Assembly (NCBI GenBank): GCA_050692915.1
Contig: JBOGVU010000022.1
Span: 1 to 30,721 of the forward strand
Direction of reading: 5' to 3'
Origin: CALAEC01 sp050692915
GTDB lineage: Bacteria > Actinomycetota > UBA4738 > CALAEC01
Length of the DNA: 30,721 bases
Translations under genes and position numbers: made by a program
The notes under the pieces: generated by a model
Told to the model about the DNA's origin: nothing
What the model saw: only the letters and a program-made list of their open reading frames with translations
The model's database searches: none
In this document: positions 6,261 to 15,252 of the stretch, in pieces
Position numbering within the stretch: position 1 is the first letter of the stretch
How the letters are laid out: each line of letters begins with the position of its first letter

Positions 6261-7679
6261 GTGATCACCAGCACGAAGAACCCGAAGGTCGCCGAGGCGG
6301 CCAAGCTCGCGAAGCGAGGCCTCCGGGACCAGCGTCGTCGCTTCCTGGTGGAGGGTGCCCAGGCCGCGGCCGAGGCGGTCAACACGGGAGCAGCGGAGGT
6401 CGTGTTCCACGTTCCCGGGTCGAGCGGTCGGGTTCCCGAGGTGGTCTCCGCGGCCGAGGCCACCGGCGCTGAGGTCGAGGCGGTGTCCGAGGGCGTCATG
6501 GGACACCTGACTTCCGCCGTCACCCCGCAGGGGATCGTCGCCGTGGCCCGCTTCGTGGACGTGCCCCTGTCGGAGCTCGGCCTGGGAGCCGTCCCGGTGC
6601 TGTGCTCGGTCCGGGATCCCGGCAACGCGGGGACCATCCTTCGGTCGGCGGATGCCTTCGGGGCGGCCGGGGTCGTGTTCACCACCGATTCGGTCGACCT
6701 CTACAACGCCAAGGTCGTGCGGTCCTCGGCGGGATCGCTCTTCCACGTGCCGGTGGTGCGGGGCGTGGCGCCGGCCCGAGCGGTCGAGGAGCTCCGGGCG
6801 GCCGGGGCCACGATCCTGGCGGCCGCGGCGGACGGGGAGGCCGACGCGAGCGAGGTCGACCTGTCGGGCCCCACCGCGGTCCTGCTCGGCAACGAGGCCT
6901 GGGGCCTTCCCCCCGAAGTCCGGGCGCTCGCCGACGGCTCCGTCCGGGTCCCGATCCTTGGTCGGGCAGAGTCCCTCAACCTGGCGGCCGCCGCCGCGGT
7001 GCTCCTTTACGAGGCGGCCCGCGTCGCGGGGACGCCGGCTCCGGCGGGCGGCGGCCTGGCCCAAGTTATCTCCGCCTCGGTCCACGACGTGCGGCTGCCG
7101 CTGACGGCGCTGAAAGGGTTCGCCTCGACGCTGGTGGACCGGTGGGACCGGTTCCAGGACCAGGCCCGTCACGACATGGTCGAGGGCATGCTCCTCGACA
7201 TCGAGCGGGTCTCCGCGATGATCGGGCTGATGGTGGACGCCGCCCGGGTCGAGCAGGGGCGGGTCGGCCCCGCCTCGCAGTCGAGGGACCTGGCCGAGGC
7301 CCTGGCGTGGGTGACCGAACTCTTCGGGCGAAGCCGGGACTATCCCGACGTCGAGGTGCGGGGCGCCGCGCCGGCCGCGGTGGATCGCGAGCGGGTCCAG
7401 GCGCTCCTGTTGGCCCTGTGCGACGGGGCCATGTGGTTCGGCCAGGATGGCCCCATCCGGATCGAGGCCAGGGCCGAGGAGGGATCGGCCGTGGTGGAGG
7501 TCCACCGCGACGGTACGGGGCCCGACGAGGCCGAGGCCGAGCGGATGTTCGCCGGTCCGGGGGGCGAGGGCTCCCGGATCGGGCTGCACGTGGCCCGGCT
7601 GATCGCCGAGGCGATGGGCGGCTCCCTGGTCGCAGAGGGAGGAGACGGGATCCGCTTCCGCCTGACCCTTCCGGTCTAG
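6261..7679 (+). CDS. TrmH/SpoU-family RNA 2'-O-methyltransferase fused to a histidine-kinase-like module
   Basis: A 472-residue protein with two unrelated halves. Residues 1-255 are a SpoU (TrmH-type) rRNA/tRNA ribose methyltransferase: substrate-binding N-domain ITSTKNPKVAEAAKLAKRG, then knot motifs DPGNAGTILRSADAFG (119-134), LLGNEAWGLP (208-217) and SLNLAAAAAVLLYE (238-251). Residues 265-472 resemble a sensor kinase core: an H-box SVHDVRLPLTALKGFA with H275, helices of a dimerisation domain, then an ATPase-like region with DGTG (417-420) and GSRIGLHVARLIAEAMGGS (438-456). The N-box (LLALCDGAMWFG) lacks the usual asparagine, so kinase activity is uncertain. A TrmH-type gene beside rplT and pheS is commonly seen; the fused tail is not what I know from the family. 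GTG 6261 is used because it begins the conserved domain; no clear Shine-Dalgarno precedes it. The stop overlaps the convergent SRPBCC gene. Confidence 0.85.
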   Translation: MITSTKNPKVAEAAKLAKRGLRDQRRRFLVEGAQAAAEAVNTGAAEVVFHVPGSSGRVPEVVSAAEATGAEVEAVSEGVMGHLTSAVTPQGIVAVARFVDVPLSELGLGAVPVLCSVRDPGNAGTILRSADAFGAAGVVFTTDSVDLYNAKVVRSSAGSLFHVPVVRGVAPARAVEELRAAGATILAAAADGEADASEVDLSGPTAVLLGNEAWGLPPEVRALADGSVRVPILGRAESLNLAAAAAVLLYEAARVAGTPAPAGGGLAQVISASVHDVRLPLTALKGFASTLVDRWDRFQDQARHDMVEGMLLDIERVSAMIGLMVDAARVEQGRVGPASQSRDLAEALAWVTELFGRSRDYPDVEVRGAAPAAVDRERVQALLLALCDGAMWFGQDGPIRIEARAEEGSAVVEVHRDGTGPDEAEAERMFAGPGGEGSRIGLHVARLIAEAMGGSLVAEGGDGIRFRLTLPV

Positions 7680-8143
7680 TCGGAACCCTCTTCCACGAGG
7701 TCCCGGAGGCGCTCCAGGTCCCGGGCGAACGTCCTCCACAGGATCCGCCGATACGCCGCCATGCCCAGCCGCCCCAGGATCCCCCAGGGCGGGACCAGCG
7801 ACTCGCGCCAGAACAGGTGGGTTCCCTCCTCGGTGGGGGAGAGCTCCATGTATCCGGCGCCCCTCACCCAACCGAGGTGCTCGATCTCCAGCACGGCCGG
7901 GGGCTCCCATCGGGTGACCACGATCGGGTCCGTGGTGGACAGGAAGCCGATCCGGACGGTGGCCACGGCCTCGACGCCGACCCCCTCGCGCCGGGTGCCG
8001 ATCACCCGGACGGCTCGCATCTCTTTCATCCACCTCGGCAGCCCCTCCCAGTCGACGAGCCAGGGCCACACGGCCTCCGGCGGACGGCGGATGTCGATGC
8101 TCGTCGGGAGATGAACGGGGCCGGCCACGGGACTCCCGTACAC
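7676..8143 (-). CDS. SRPBCC-family protein (polyketide cyclase/START-like)
   Basis: A 155-residue single-domain SRPBCC protein with a hydrophobic-ligand-binding helix-grip fold. The N terminus has the typical strand-helix-helix opening SIDIRRPPEAVWPWLVDWEG followed by LPRWMKEMRAVRV. The middle holds TRWEPPAVLEIEHLG and the C terminus the long helix YRRILWRTFARDLERLRDLV. There is no catalytic motif that would give a specific reaction, and members range from cyclases to lipid carriers, so only the fold is assigned. The start used is GTG at 8143; a second GTG 18 bases inside is possible. It diverges from pheS across nine bases and converges with the methyltransferase gene (stops overlap). Confidence 0.8.
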   Translation of the reverse strand: MYGSPVAGPVHLPTSIDIRRPPEAVWPWLVDWEGLPRWMKEMRAVRVIGTRREGVGVEAVATVRIGFLSTTDPIVVTRWEPPAVLEIEHLGWVRGAGYMELSPTEEGTHLFWRESLVPPWGILGRLGMAAYRRILWRTFARDLERLRDLVEEGSD

Positions 8144-8144
8144 T
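8139..8144 (+). promoter_or_regulatory. Candidate -10 box immediately before pheS
   Basis: TACACT lies eight bases before the pheS ATG, so transcription would begin at or next to the start codon (leaderless mRNA). No recognisable -35 box is present and no Shine-Dalgarno precedes the ATG. The same arrangement recurs before argF, polX, tyrS and two genes after the rrn operon. Confidence 0.45.
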
Positions 8145-8152
8145 AGCCCTCC

Positions 8153-9202
8153 ATGGACGCCCCCGAGGCGCTGGATCGGCTCCGCGAGGCCAGGGCCGGG
8201 GGGCTGGCCGCGATCGAGGCCGCCTCGAGCCTCGAGGACCTCCGGGCCGCCGAGGTGGCCGCGCTCGGCCGGAAGGCGCCCGTCTCCGAGGTGCAGCGCT
8301 CACTGGGAGCGCTCGATCCCGCCGACCGTCCCGCGGTCGGCCAGGCGGTGAACCGGCTCTTCGAGGAGCTCCGGACCGCGGTGGCCGCCCGCCGGGAGGG
8401 GTTGGAGGCCGAGGCCGAGGCCGGCGTGGCAGAGTCGGATCGGATCGACGTGACCCTCCCCGGCCGGCGCCCCCCGCCGGGGGGGTTGCACCCCCTGGCC
8501 TCGACGCTGCGGCGGGTCGTCGATGCCTTCGTGAGCCTCGGGTACCGGGTCAGCGAGGGGCCGGAGATCGAGACCGAGTGGTACAACTTCGATGCGCTGA
8601 ACTTCCCGCCGGATCATCCGGCCCGCCTCACCCAGGACACCCTGTACCCGGACGTCCCCGGCGACCTCCTGCTGAGGACCCACACCTCGCCGGTGCAGAT
8701 CCGCACGATGGAGACCACGGAGCCGCCGATCTACGTGGTGATCCCGGGCCGCTGTTACCGGCGGGACACGCCCGACGCCACCCACCTGCCCGTGTTCCAG
8801 CAGGTGGAGATCCTGGCGGTTGACGAGGGGCTCACCCTGGCCGACATGAAGGGGACGCTGGAGGCCTTCGCCAAGGCCGTGTTCGGCCCGGAGCAGCGGA
8901 TCCGCATCTACCCGGACTACTTCCCGTTCGTGGAGCCCGGCGCGGGGGTGGACGTGTCGTGCTTCCTGTGCGGGGGGGTGGGGTGCCGGGTGTGCGGGAA
9001 CGGGTGGATCGAGATCATGGGGGCCGGCATGGTCCACCCGGCCCTGTTCGAGAACACGGGCGTGGACCCCGAGCGCTACACGGGATTCGCGGCGGGGGTG
9101 GGCATCGAGCGGGTCGCCATGCTCCGGCACGGGGTCCCCGACATCCGGATGTACTACGAGGGCGACGTGCGGTTCCTGTCCCAGCTGGCCCGGAGCGCCT
9201 AG
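8153..9202 (+). CDS. pheS: Phenylalanyl-tRNA synthetase, alpha subunit
   Basis: A 349-residue class II synthetase catalytic subunit, which forms phenylalanyl-tRNA as an alpha2-beta2 enzyme with PheT. The N-terminal 85 residues form the coiled-coil tRNA-binding region (EAPEALDRLREARAGGLAAI and following). The catalytic domain has HPLASTLRRVVDAFVSLGY, the motif region FDALNFPPDHPAR, LRTHTSPVQIRTM, PGRCYRRDTPDATH, and the C-terminal GAGMVHPALFENTG and FAAGVGIERVAML. A cysteine cluster CFLCGGVGCRVCGNGW matches the cysteine-rich stretch seen in many bacterial PheS. It starts at ATG 8153 without a Shine-Dalgarno, and pheT follows after three bases. Confidence 0.97.
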   Translation: MDAPEALDRLREARAGGLAAIEAASSLEDLRAAEVAALGRKAPVSEVQRSLGALDPADRPAVGQAVNRLFEELRTAVAARREGLEAEAEAGVAESDRIDVTLPGRRPPPGGLHPLASTLRRVVDAFVSLGYRVSEGPEIETEWYNFDALNFPPDHPARLTQDTLYPDVPGDLLLRTHTSPVQIRTMETTEPPIYVVIPGRCYRRDTPDATHLPVFQQVEILAVDEGLTLADMKGTLEAFAKAVFGPEQRIRIYPDYFPFVEPGAGVDVSCFLCGGVGCRVCGNGWIEIMGAGMVHPALFENTGVDPERYTGFAAGVGIERVAMLRHGVPDIRMYYEGDVRFLSQLARSA

Positions 9203-9205
9203 CCG

Positions 9206-11578
9206 GTGCGGGTGCCCCTCGACTGGCTGGGCGATTTCGTCACGGCCTCGGCGTCCCCGGAGGACCTGGCCGACCGTTTGACGATGCACGGGCTCCCCGT
9301 CGAGCGGATCCTCCGGCCGTGGCACGACCTCTCCGGAGTGCTGGTGGCCAGGGTCCTGGAGGTCCGGGACCATCCCGGGGCGGATCGGCTCTGCGTGGCC
9401 CGCGTGGACGCCGGGTCCGAGGAGCGCGAGGTCGTGGTCGGTGTCCGAAACATGGGGCCCGGCGACCTGGTCCCGTACGCCCCGCCCGGAGCCACCCTGC
9501 CGGGGCTCGACGGCCCTCTGGAGCGCCGGGAGATCCGGGGCGTGGCCTCCGAGGGGATGCTGTGCTCGCCGAAGGAGCTGGCGATCTCCGGGGACCACGA
9601 GCGGATCCTGGTGCTCGAGGACCCGGCCGAGCCCGGGGCCGACGCCAGGTGGGCCCTGGGTCTCGACGACGCGGTCCTGGACATCGAGGTCCTGGCGAAC
9701 CGGGCCGACCTCCTGTCGATCGTCGGTGTGGCCCGGGAGGTGGCCGCCATGACCGGCGAGGACCTCAGGGCGCCGGCGGTCTCGGCGCCAGACGCACCGC
9801 GTGCCGCCGGCGAGGTAACCGTCGAGGTCGTGGACGGGGAGCGGTGCCCCCGGTACCTGGCGAAGGTGATCGGTGGCGTCACCGCGGGACCGTCCCCCCT
9901 CCGGGCCCAGGTCCGGCTGGCCGCGGCCGGGATGCGTCCCCGGTGGAACGTGGTCGACGCCACGAACTACGTGATGCTCGAGCTCGGCCAGCCCCTTCAC
10001 GCGTTCGACCTCGGCCGGCTGGCGGGGTCCGGGATCGTGGTCCGCCGCGCCGAGGAGGGGGAGCGGCTGGTCACCCTCGACGACATCGAGCGGAGCCTCA
10101 CCGAGGACGACCTGGTGATCGCCGACCGGGAGCGGGCGGTGGCGGTGGCCGGGGTGATCGGCGGGGCCGACACCGAGGTCACCGAGGCGACCGGCGACGT
10201 GCTGCTGGAGGCCGCCGTGTTCGAGCCCAGGAGCGTGTTCCGGACGTCCCGGCGCCTGGGCCTGCGGACCGAGGCCTCGATGCGGTTCGACCGCGGGGTG
10301 GATCCCGAGGCGGTCTCCGGAGCCGCGGAGCGGGCCGCGGCCCTCCTGGCGGAGTGGGCCGGCGGAACCCCTCTCGCCGGGGCCGTCGACGTCGGCGAGC
10401 CCCCCGCCCGCCGGACCGTGGACCTCCGCCCCAAGCGGGCCTCGATGCTCCTGGGAGTGACCCTTTCCTCCGCCGAGGTGCGCGAGGCCCTGGGGCGGCT
10501 CCGGATCCCGGCGACCGAGGAGGGGGAGCGGGTGGTGGCTCAGATCCCGTCGTACCGGGTCGACGTGGTCCGCGAGGTGGATCTGATCGAGGAGGTGGGC
10601 CGGTCGGTCGGCTACGAGCGGGTCCCATCGACGCTCCCGGGTGTCCGGCAGGCCGGGGGGCTCTCGGCGGACCAGCGGCGCCGCCGGCGTATCGCCGACC
10701 TCCTGGCCGGGGCGGGGCTGTGGGAGACCCACGCCGTGCCGTTCGCCTCGGCCGATGACCTCGCCCTGGTCCCGGGCCGCCCGCCCGTGCGGTTGGCCAA
10801 CCCGATCTCCTCGGACGATGCCGGGCTCCAGGCGAGCCTCCTGCCTGGGCTCCTCCGGGCGGCCATGCGGAACGTGGCTCACCGCCGCACCTCGGTCCGG
10901 CTGTTCGAGATCGCCGTGACGTTCGCGGCCGGGGATCCCGCCCCGGTGGAGGAGGAGCGGGTGGCGGTCCTGCTCACGGGCCCGGTGGGGGAGGGATGGC
11001 CCGCCGAGCGGCGCGACCATGACTTCCTCGATGCCAAGGGACTGCTGGAGCACCTCGGCGACGGTCTGGCCACGGCCGGGCTGGAGCTCGGCGAGCCCGC
11101 CGGCCCGCCCTGGCACCCGGGGCGCTCGGCCGCGGTCGCCATCAGGGGGGAGCCGGTCGGCGAGGTCGGGGAGCTTCATCCTCGCGTGGCCCGGCGGTTC
11201 GACCTCCCGGGCCGCGTGGCCGCGTTCGAGCTTCGGGTGGACCCCCTGGTGGCCGCCTCGGGGGCGGAGCCCCGGTACCGGGACGTTTCCCGGTTCCCTC
11301 CCGTGCACCGGGACGTGGCGTTCGTCCTGGACGCGGCGGTCCCCGCCGACGCGGTCCGGGCTGCCCTCGTGGGGGCCGCCGGCGACCTCCTCGACCGGGC
11401 CGTGCTCTTCGACGTGTTCGAGGGTGATCCCCTGCCGGAGGGGAAGCGCAGCCTGGCCTTCTCGCTGGACTTCCGGGCCTCCGACCGGACCCTCACCGAC
11501 CGGGAGGTCGAGGACCGGGTCCGAGCCATCGCCGACCGGCTCACGGCCGACCTCGGCGCCGAGCTCCGCTCCGGTTGA
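9206..11578 (+). CDS. pheT: Phenylalanyl-tRNA synthetase, beta subunit
   Basis: A 790-residue PheT, normal in length for the bacterial type. Domains in order are: the N-terminal start VPLDWLGDFV; an EMAP-type tRNA-binding OB domain (about 40-150, LVARVLEVRDHPGADRLCVA); the B3/B4 editing domain (about 210-380, MRPRWNVVDATNYVMLELGQ and HAFDL), which hydrolyses mischarged Tyr-tRNA; a B5 domain (about 400-475); a catalytic-like core (RVDVVREVDLIEEVGRSVGY); and the C-terminal anticodon-binding ferredoxin-like domain (about 690-790, RFPPVHRDVAFVLD). The GTG start is three bases after pheS, so translation is coupled and equal subunit supply is expected. Confidence 0.97.
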   Translation: MRVPLDWLGDFVTASASPEDLADRLTMHGLPVERILRPWHDLSGVLVARVLEVRDHPGADRLCVARVDAGSEEREVVVGVRNMGPGDLVPYAPPGATLPGLDGPLERREIRGVASEGMLCSPKELAISGDHERILVLEDPAEPGADARWALGLDDAVLDIEVLANRADLLSIVGVAREVAAMTGEDLRAPAVSAPDAPRAAGEVTVEVVDGERCPRYLAKVIGGVTAGPSPLRAQVRLAAAGMRPRWNVVDATNYVMLELGQPLHAFDLGRLAGSGIVVRRAEEGERLVTLDDIERSLTEDDLVIADRERAVAVAGVIGGADTEVTEATGDVLLEAAVFEPRSVFRTSRRLGLRTEASMRFDRGVDPEAVSGAAERAAALLAEWAGGTPLAGAVDVGEPPARRTVDLRPKRASMLLGVTLSSAEVREALGRLRIPATEEGERVVAQIPSYRVDVVREVDLIEEVGRSVGYERVPSTLPGVRQAGGLSADQRRRRRIADLLAGAGLWETHAVPFASADDLALVPGRPPVRLANPISSDDAGLQASLLPGLLRAAMRNVAHRRTSVRLFEIAVTFAAGDPAPVEEERVAVLLTGPVGEGWPAERRDHDFLDAKGLLEHLGDGLATAGLELGEPAGPPWHPGRSAAVAIRGEPVGEVGELHPRVARRFDLPGRVAAFELRVDPLVAASGAEPRYRDVSRFPPVHRDVAFVLDAAVPADAVRAALVGAAGDLLDRAVLFDVFEGDPLPEGKRSLAFSLDFRASDRTLTDREVEDRVRAIADRLTADLGAELRSG

Positions 11579-11605
11579 GGTTCGCGCCTCTTCGGGACCC
11601 CGGGA

Positions 11606-11611
11606 TAGACT
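11606..11611 (+). promoter_or_regulatory. Candidate -10 box immediately before argF
   Basis: TAGACT ends seven bases before the GTG of argF, in the 39-base gap after pheT. No -35 box or Shine-Dalgarno is visible. It fits the leaderless pattern seen at several genes in this window. Confidence 0.4.
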
Positions 11612-11617
11612 CGGCCC

Positions 11618-12538
11618 GTGGAGCGCGACTTCCTGTCGATCGACGACGTCGGCCCTCGAGAGCTCCATCACCTGCTCGAGCTGGCGGCCAAGGTGAAGCA
11701 GTCGCCGGGTGACCATGCCGCACGGCTCGCGGGGATGTCGGTGGCGCTGATCTTCGAGAAGCCGTCCACGCGTACCAGGGTCTCCTTCGAGGTCGGGGTG
11801 GCGTCGCTCGGCGGGCATCCGCTGGCCCTGTCCTCCTCGGAGCTCCAGCTGGGCCGGGGCGAGACGATCGAGGACACGGGACGGGTCCTGTCCAGGTACT
11901 GCGAAGCGATCGTGCTTCGCACGTTCGGCCAGGAGCGGCTGGAGGCCCTGGCGGCGGGCGCCACCGTCCCGGTTGTGAACTCGCTCTCCGATTACGAGCA
12001 CCCGTGCCAGATCCTGGCCGACCTGCTGACGGTGATCGAGAAGAAGGGCGAGCCGACGGGGCGGACCCTGGCGTACCTCGGCGATGGGAACAACGTGGCC
12101 CACTCGCTCCTGCTGGGTGGGGCCATGCTCGGGATGCACGTCCGGGTGGCCACCCCGACCGGGTTCGAGCCGATCCCGCAGGTCGTCGAGCGGGCCGGTG
12201 AGATCGCCTCGGAGACCGGGGGGTCGATCGAGGTCGGGAACGACCCGCTGGCCGCCGTGAACGGCGCGGACATCCTGTACACGGACGTGTGGGCCTCCAT
12301 GGGCCAGGAGCGAGAGCACGCCGAGCGCGTCCTGGTGTTCACGCCCTTCAGGATCGACGCCGAGAAGCTGTCGCTGGCCGCGGACGACGCCATCGTCATG
12401 CACTGCCTCCCCGCACATCGTGGCGAGGAGATCACCGACGAGGTGATCGACGGGCCGCACTCGGTGGTGTGGGACCAGGCCGAGAACCGCCTGCACACGC
12501 AGAAGGCCCTCCTGCTCTGGCTCCTCGGCCGGGAATAG
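11618..12538 (+). CDS. argF: Ornithine carbamoyltransferase
   Basis: A 306-residue enzyme that makes citrulline from ornithine and carbamoyl phosphate in arginine synthesis. The carbamoyl-phosphate site FEKPSTRTRVSFEVG is near residues 46-60, and the ornithine-specific HCLPAHRGEEI is near 261-271. Also present are the PCQILADLLTV segment, the nucleotide-fold stretch LAYLGDGNNVAHSLLLGGAM and the C-terminal SVVWDQAENRLHTQKALL. The SMG-loop equivalent is WASMGQE, which supports ornithine over aspartate as substrate. No other arginine genes are in view, so argF here is detached from the usual arg cluster and grouped with pheST and panE. Length and motifs are fully normal. Confidence 0.96.
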   Translation: MERDFLSIDDVGPRELHHLLELAAKVKQSPGDHAARLAGMSVALIFEKPSTRTRVSFEVGVASLGGHPLALSSSELQLGRGETIEDTGRVLSRYCEAIVLRTFGQERLEALAAGATVPVVNSLSDYEHPCQILADLLTVIEKKGEPTGRTLAYLGDGNNVAHSLLLGGAMLGMHVRVATPTGFEPIPQVVERAGEIASETGGSIEVGNDPLAAVNGADILYTDVWASMGQEREHAERVLVFTPFRIDAEKLSLAADDAIVMHCLPAHRGEEITDEVIDGPHSVVWDQAENRLHTQKALLLWLLGRE

Positions 12539-12548
12539 CCGGTCAACG

Positions 12549-13511
12549 ATGCGCGTCGCGGTGTTCGGGGCCGGCGGCGTCGGCGGCTACTTCGGGGCTC
12601 GGCTGGCCGAGGCGGGCCAGGACGTGGCCCTCATCGCCCGGGGCGACCACCTTCGAGCCATCCGCGAGAAAGGCCTCCTGCTGGAGAGCATCGCCGGCGA
12701 CGTCGCCATCGATCCGATCGAGGCCACCGACGATCCCTCCGAGGTGGGAACGGTGGACGCCGTCATCGTGGCCACCAAGACGTGGCAGTTGCCGGAGGCG
12801 GCAGAGGCCATCCCCCCGCTGGTCGGCCCGGCCACGATGGTGGTCCCGGTTCTGAACGGCGTGGAGGCCGCGGACGTCCTGGTCGACGCCCTGGGCCGGG
12901 AGCACGTCGTCGGCGGCCTGTGCGGGATGATCTCGTACGTGGTCGGCCCCGGCCACGTACGGCACGCCGGGGCGGAGCCGTGGGTGACCTTCGGCGAGCT
13001 CGACGGAGGGATCACCGAGCGGGTCCGCCTCCTGGAGGGAGCGCTGCGGGGATGCCGGGGCCTTCGAGTTGAGGTCGCCGAGGACATCCAGGCCGCCCTG
13101 TGGGAGAAGTTCATGTTCATCACCGCGACGGGTGGGGTGGGAGCGGTGACCCGGGCTCCCATGGGTGTGTTCCGGGCGGTGCCCGAGACCCGCGGCGTGC
13201 TCGAGGAGGCCATGCGGGAGGTTGTGCGGGTGGCCGGGGCCCGCGGTGTGACGCTTCCCGCGGACGCGGTGGAGAAGCGGATGGCCTTCATCGACGGCCT
13301 GGAGCCCCACGGGACCTCGTCCATGCAGCGGGACATCATCGAAGGGAAGCGGTCCGAGCTCGATGCCTGGAACGGGGCGGTGGTGCGGCTGGGCCGCGAA
13401 GCCGGGGTGGAGACACCCGTGCACGCGGCCATCTACGCGAGCCTGCTCCCGCAGGAGCTCCGGGCCCGTGGCGAGGTTCGGTTTCCGGAGGCCCCCGACA
13501 CCTCCGCGTAG
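12549..13511 (+). CDS. panE: 2-dehydropantoate 2-reductase (ketopantoate reductase)
   Basis: A 320-residue NADPH-dependent reductase that converts ketopantoate to pantoate on the way to pantothenate and coenzyme A. The N-terminal Rossmann fold begins with VFGAGGVGGYFGARLAEAG, and the strand-turn VDAVIVATKTWQL follows near residue 70. The family's NGVEAADVL segment and the catalytic lysine region LWEKFMFITATGGVGAVTR (about 180-198) are clear, and the C-terminal ApbA domain ends with GKRSELDAWNGAVVRLGREA. The ATG is ten bases after argF, and polX begins ten bases further on. No panB or panC is present nearby. Some family members act on other 2-oxo acids, so the substrate assignment is good but not certain. 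Confidence 0.9.
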   Translation: MRVAVFGAGGVGGYFGARLAEAGQDVALIARGDHLRAIREKGLLLESIAGDVAIDPIEATDDPSEVGTVDAVIVATKTWQLPEAAEAIPPLVGPATMVVPVLNGVEAADVLVDALGREHVVGGLCGMISYVVGPGHVRHAGAEPWVTFGELDGGITERVRLLEGALRGCRGLRVEVAEDIQAALWEKFMFITATGGVGAVTRAPMGVFRAVPETRGVLEEAMREVVRVAGARGVTLPADAVEKRMAFIDGLEPHGTSSMQRDIIEGKRSELDAWNGAVVRLGREAGVETPVHAAIYASLLPQELRARGEVRFPEAPDTSA

Positions 13512-13521
13512 ACTGGCCGGG

Positions 13522-15252
13522 ATGCCGCGGGCGAACGACGAGGTGGCCGAGCTCCTTCAGGAGTACTCGGACCTCATCTCGATCTCCGGCGGCGACGCCT
13601 TCAAGGCTCGGGCGTACGACAAGGCCGCCCGTTCGGTGGCCGGCTACCACGGGGATGTCGGGACGCTGGACGTCAAGGCCCTGGGCCGGATCCCGAACGT
13701 CGGGAAGTCGATCGCCGAGAAGATCAAGGAGTACCTGGACAGCGGGGCCATGCAGGCCCTCGAGGACCTCCGCAACGAGATCCCCGAAGGCGTGCGCTCG
13801 CTCATGGCCATCCCCACGCTCGGGCCGAAGAAGGCCATGAAGCTCTACGAGGAGCTTCACGTGGCCTCGCCGGAGGAGCTCCTGGACGCCCTCCACGAGC
13901 AGCGGCTGAGAGGGGTTCCGGGGTTCGGGCCCAGGACCGAGGAGAACCTGATCCGGGGCATCCAGCAGCTCCAGCAGTCCGGGGACCGGGTGCTCCTCGG
14001 CGTGGCGTTCGATGTCGCGGAGGAGATCCTGGCCGAGCTCCGGGACGTGAAGGAGGTCCGCCGGTGTGCGTACGCGGGCTCGCTGCGCCGGATGCGGGAG
14101 ACGATCGGCGACATCGATCTGCTGGTTACCTCCGAGGAGGCGGAGCCGGTCATGGACGCGTTCACCTCGTTGTCCTACGTGGCCAGGGTGCTGGCCCGCG
14201 GCACCACGAAGTCCTCCATCCTCACCACGAAGGGGCTCCAGGTCGACCTCCGGGTCGTGGACCCGTCGGTGTGGGGAGCGGCGCTCCAGTACTTCACGGG
14301 CTCCAAGGCGCACAACGTTCGGGTCCGCGAGATGGCGGTCCGGAAGGGGCTGAAGCTCTCCGAGTACGGGCTGTTCCGGGCCAAGGGGGGCAAACTGATC
14401 GTGGCCGAGACGGAGGAGGAGGTCTACGAGCGGCTGGGCCTGCCGTGGATCCCCCCCACGCTTCGTGAGGACCGGGGTGAGGTCGAGGCGGCGCTGAGCG
14501 GTGACCTCCCGGTCCTGGTGGAGGAGAAGGACATCAGGGGGGATCTCCACACCCACACCGACCTGACCGACGGGGTGGCGCCGCTGGAGGAGATGGTGGC
14601 CGTGGCCCGGGCCCGGAAGCTGAAGTACTACGCGGTCACCGACCACGCTGAGCTGCTGTACATGCAGCGGATGACCAGGGAAAAGATGCTGGCCCAGCGG
14701 CGCCGGCTGGGGGAGCTCGGAGACGAGGGCGACATGGTCCTCCTCCACGGGACGGAGCTGAACATCCAGCCCGACGGCTCCGTGGACTGGGACGAGGAGT
14801 TCCTGGAGGGGTTCGATGTGTGCGTGGCCTCGGTCCATTCCCACTTCACCCAGTCGAAGGACGAGATGACCCGGCGGATCATCCGGGCGCTGGAGCACCC
14901 GTGCGTCAACATCCTGGGTCATCCGACCGCCAGGCAGATCGGTCGCCGGCCGCCCATCGACTTCGACGTCGAGGAGGTGTTCCGGGCGGCGGCTCGGACC
15001 GGGACCGCGCTGGAGATCAACTCGTTTCCGGACCGGCTCGATCTGAACGACGAGCTGGTGGCGTGGGCCGGGGAGCAGGGTGCCATGTTCGCCGTGGACA
15101 CCGACTCCCACTCGCCGGTGCACCTGTCGAACATCCGCTTCGGGGTGGCCACTGCCCAGCGAGGATGGGTGACGAAGGCCGAGGTGATCAACGCCTGGCC
15201 GCTGGGGAAGCTCAAGCGGTTCCTGGCCAAGGGCCGGCCCGGGAGGGCGTGA
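13522..15252 (+). CDS. polX: DNA polymerase X family protein with PHP domain (PolX)
   Basis: A 576-residue bacterial PolX, a gap-filling DNA polymerase with 3'-5' exonuclease and AP-endonuclease capacity, used in base-excision repair. The N-terminal 8-kDa-like domain has helix-hairpin-helix motifs IPNVGKSIAEKIKEYLDSG and IPTLGPKKAMKLYEELH. The polymerase domain shows GSLRRMRETIGDIDLLV, with catalytic aspartates near residue 197, and a later LQVDLRVVD. A PHP domain begins near residue 340 with DLHTHTDLTDG and continues through YAVTDHAE, HGTELNIQPDG, VASVHSHF and AVDTDSHSP; these histidines and aspartates form the metal site. The ATG is preceded by a TAGACT box eight bases upstream. The stop overlaps the next gene (GTGA), a DNA glycosylase, forming a small repair pair. 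Confidence 0.93.
   Translation: MPRANDEVAELLQEYSDLISISGGDAFKARAYDKAARSVAGYHGDVGTLDVKALGRIPNVGKSIAEKIKEYLDSGAMQALEDLRNEIPEGVRSLMAIPTLGPKKAMKLYEELHVASPEELLDALHEQRLRGVPGFGPRTEENLIRGIQQLQQSGDRVLLGVAFDVAEEILAELRDVKEVRRCAYAGSLRRMRETIGDIDLLVTSEEAEPVMDAFTSLSYVARVLARGTTKSSILTTKGLQVDLRVVDPSVWGAALQYFTGSKAHNVRVREMAVRKGLKLSEYGLFRAKGGKLIVAETEEEVYERLGLPWIPPTLREDRGEVEAALSGDLPVLVEEKDIRGDLHTHTDLTDGVAPLEEMVAVARARKLKYYAVTDHAELLYMQRMTREKMLAQRRRLGELGDEGDMVLLHGTELNIQPDGSVDWDEEFLEGFDVCVASVHSHFTQSKDEMTRRIIRALEHPCVNILGHPTARQIGRRPPIDFDVEEVFRAAARTGTALEINSFPDRLDLNDELVAWAGEQGAMFAVDTDSHSPVHLSNIRFGVATAQRGWVTKAEVINAWPLGKLKRFLAKGRPGRA

Noticed and set aside
8300..12496. A 1398-codon open frame on the minus strand across pheS, pheT and argF
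   Set aside because: It mirrors three well-supported plus-strand genes. Long antisense frames are common in very GC-rich coding DNA, and its translation is low-complexity (rich in R, P, G, H) with no recognisable domain.
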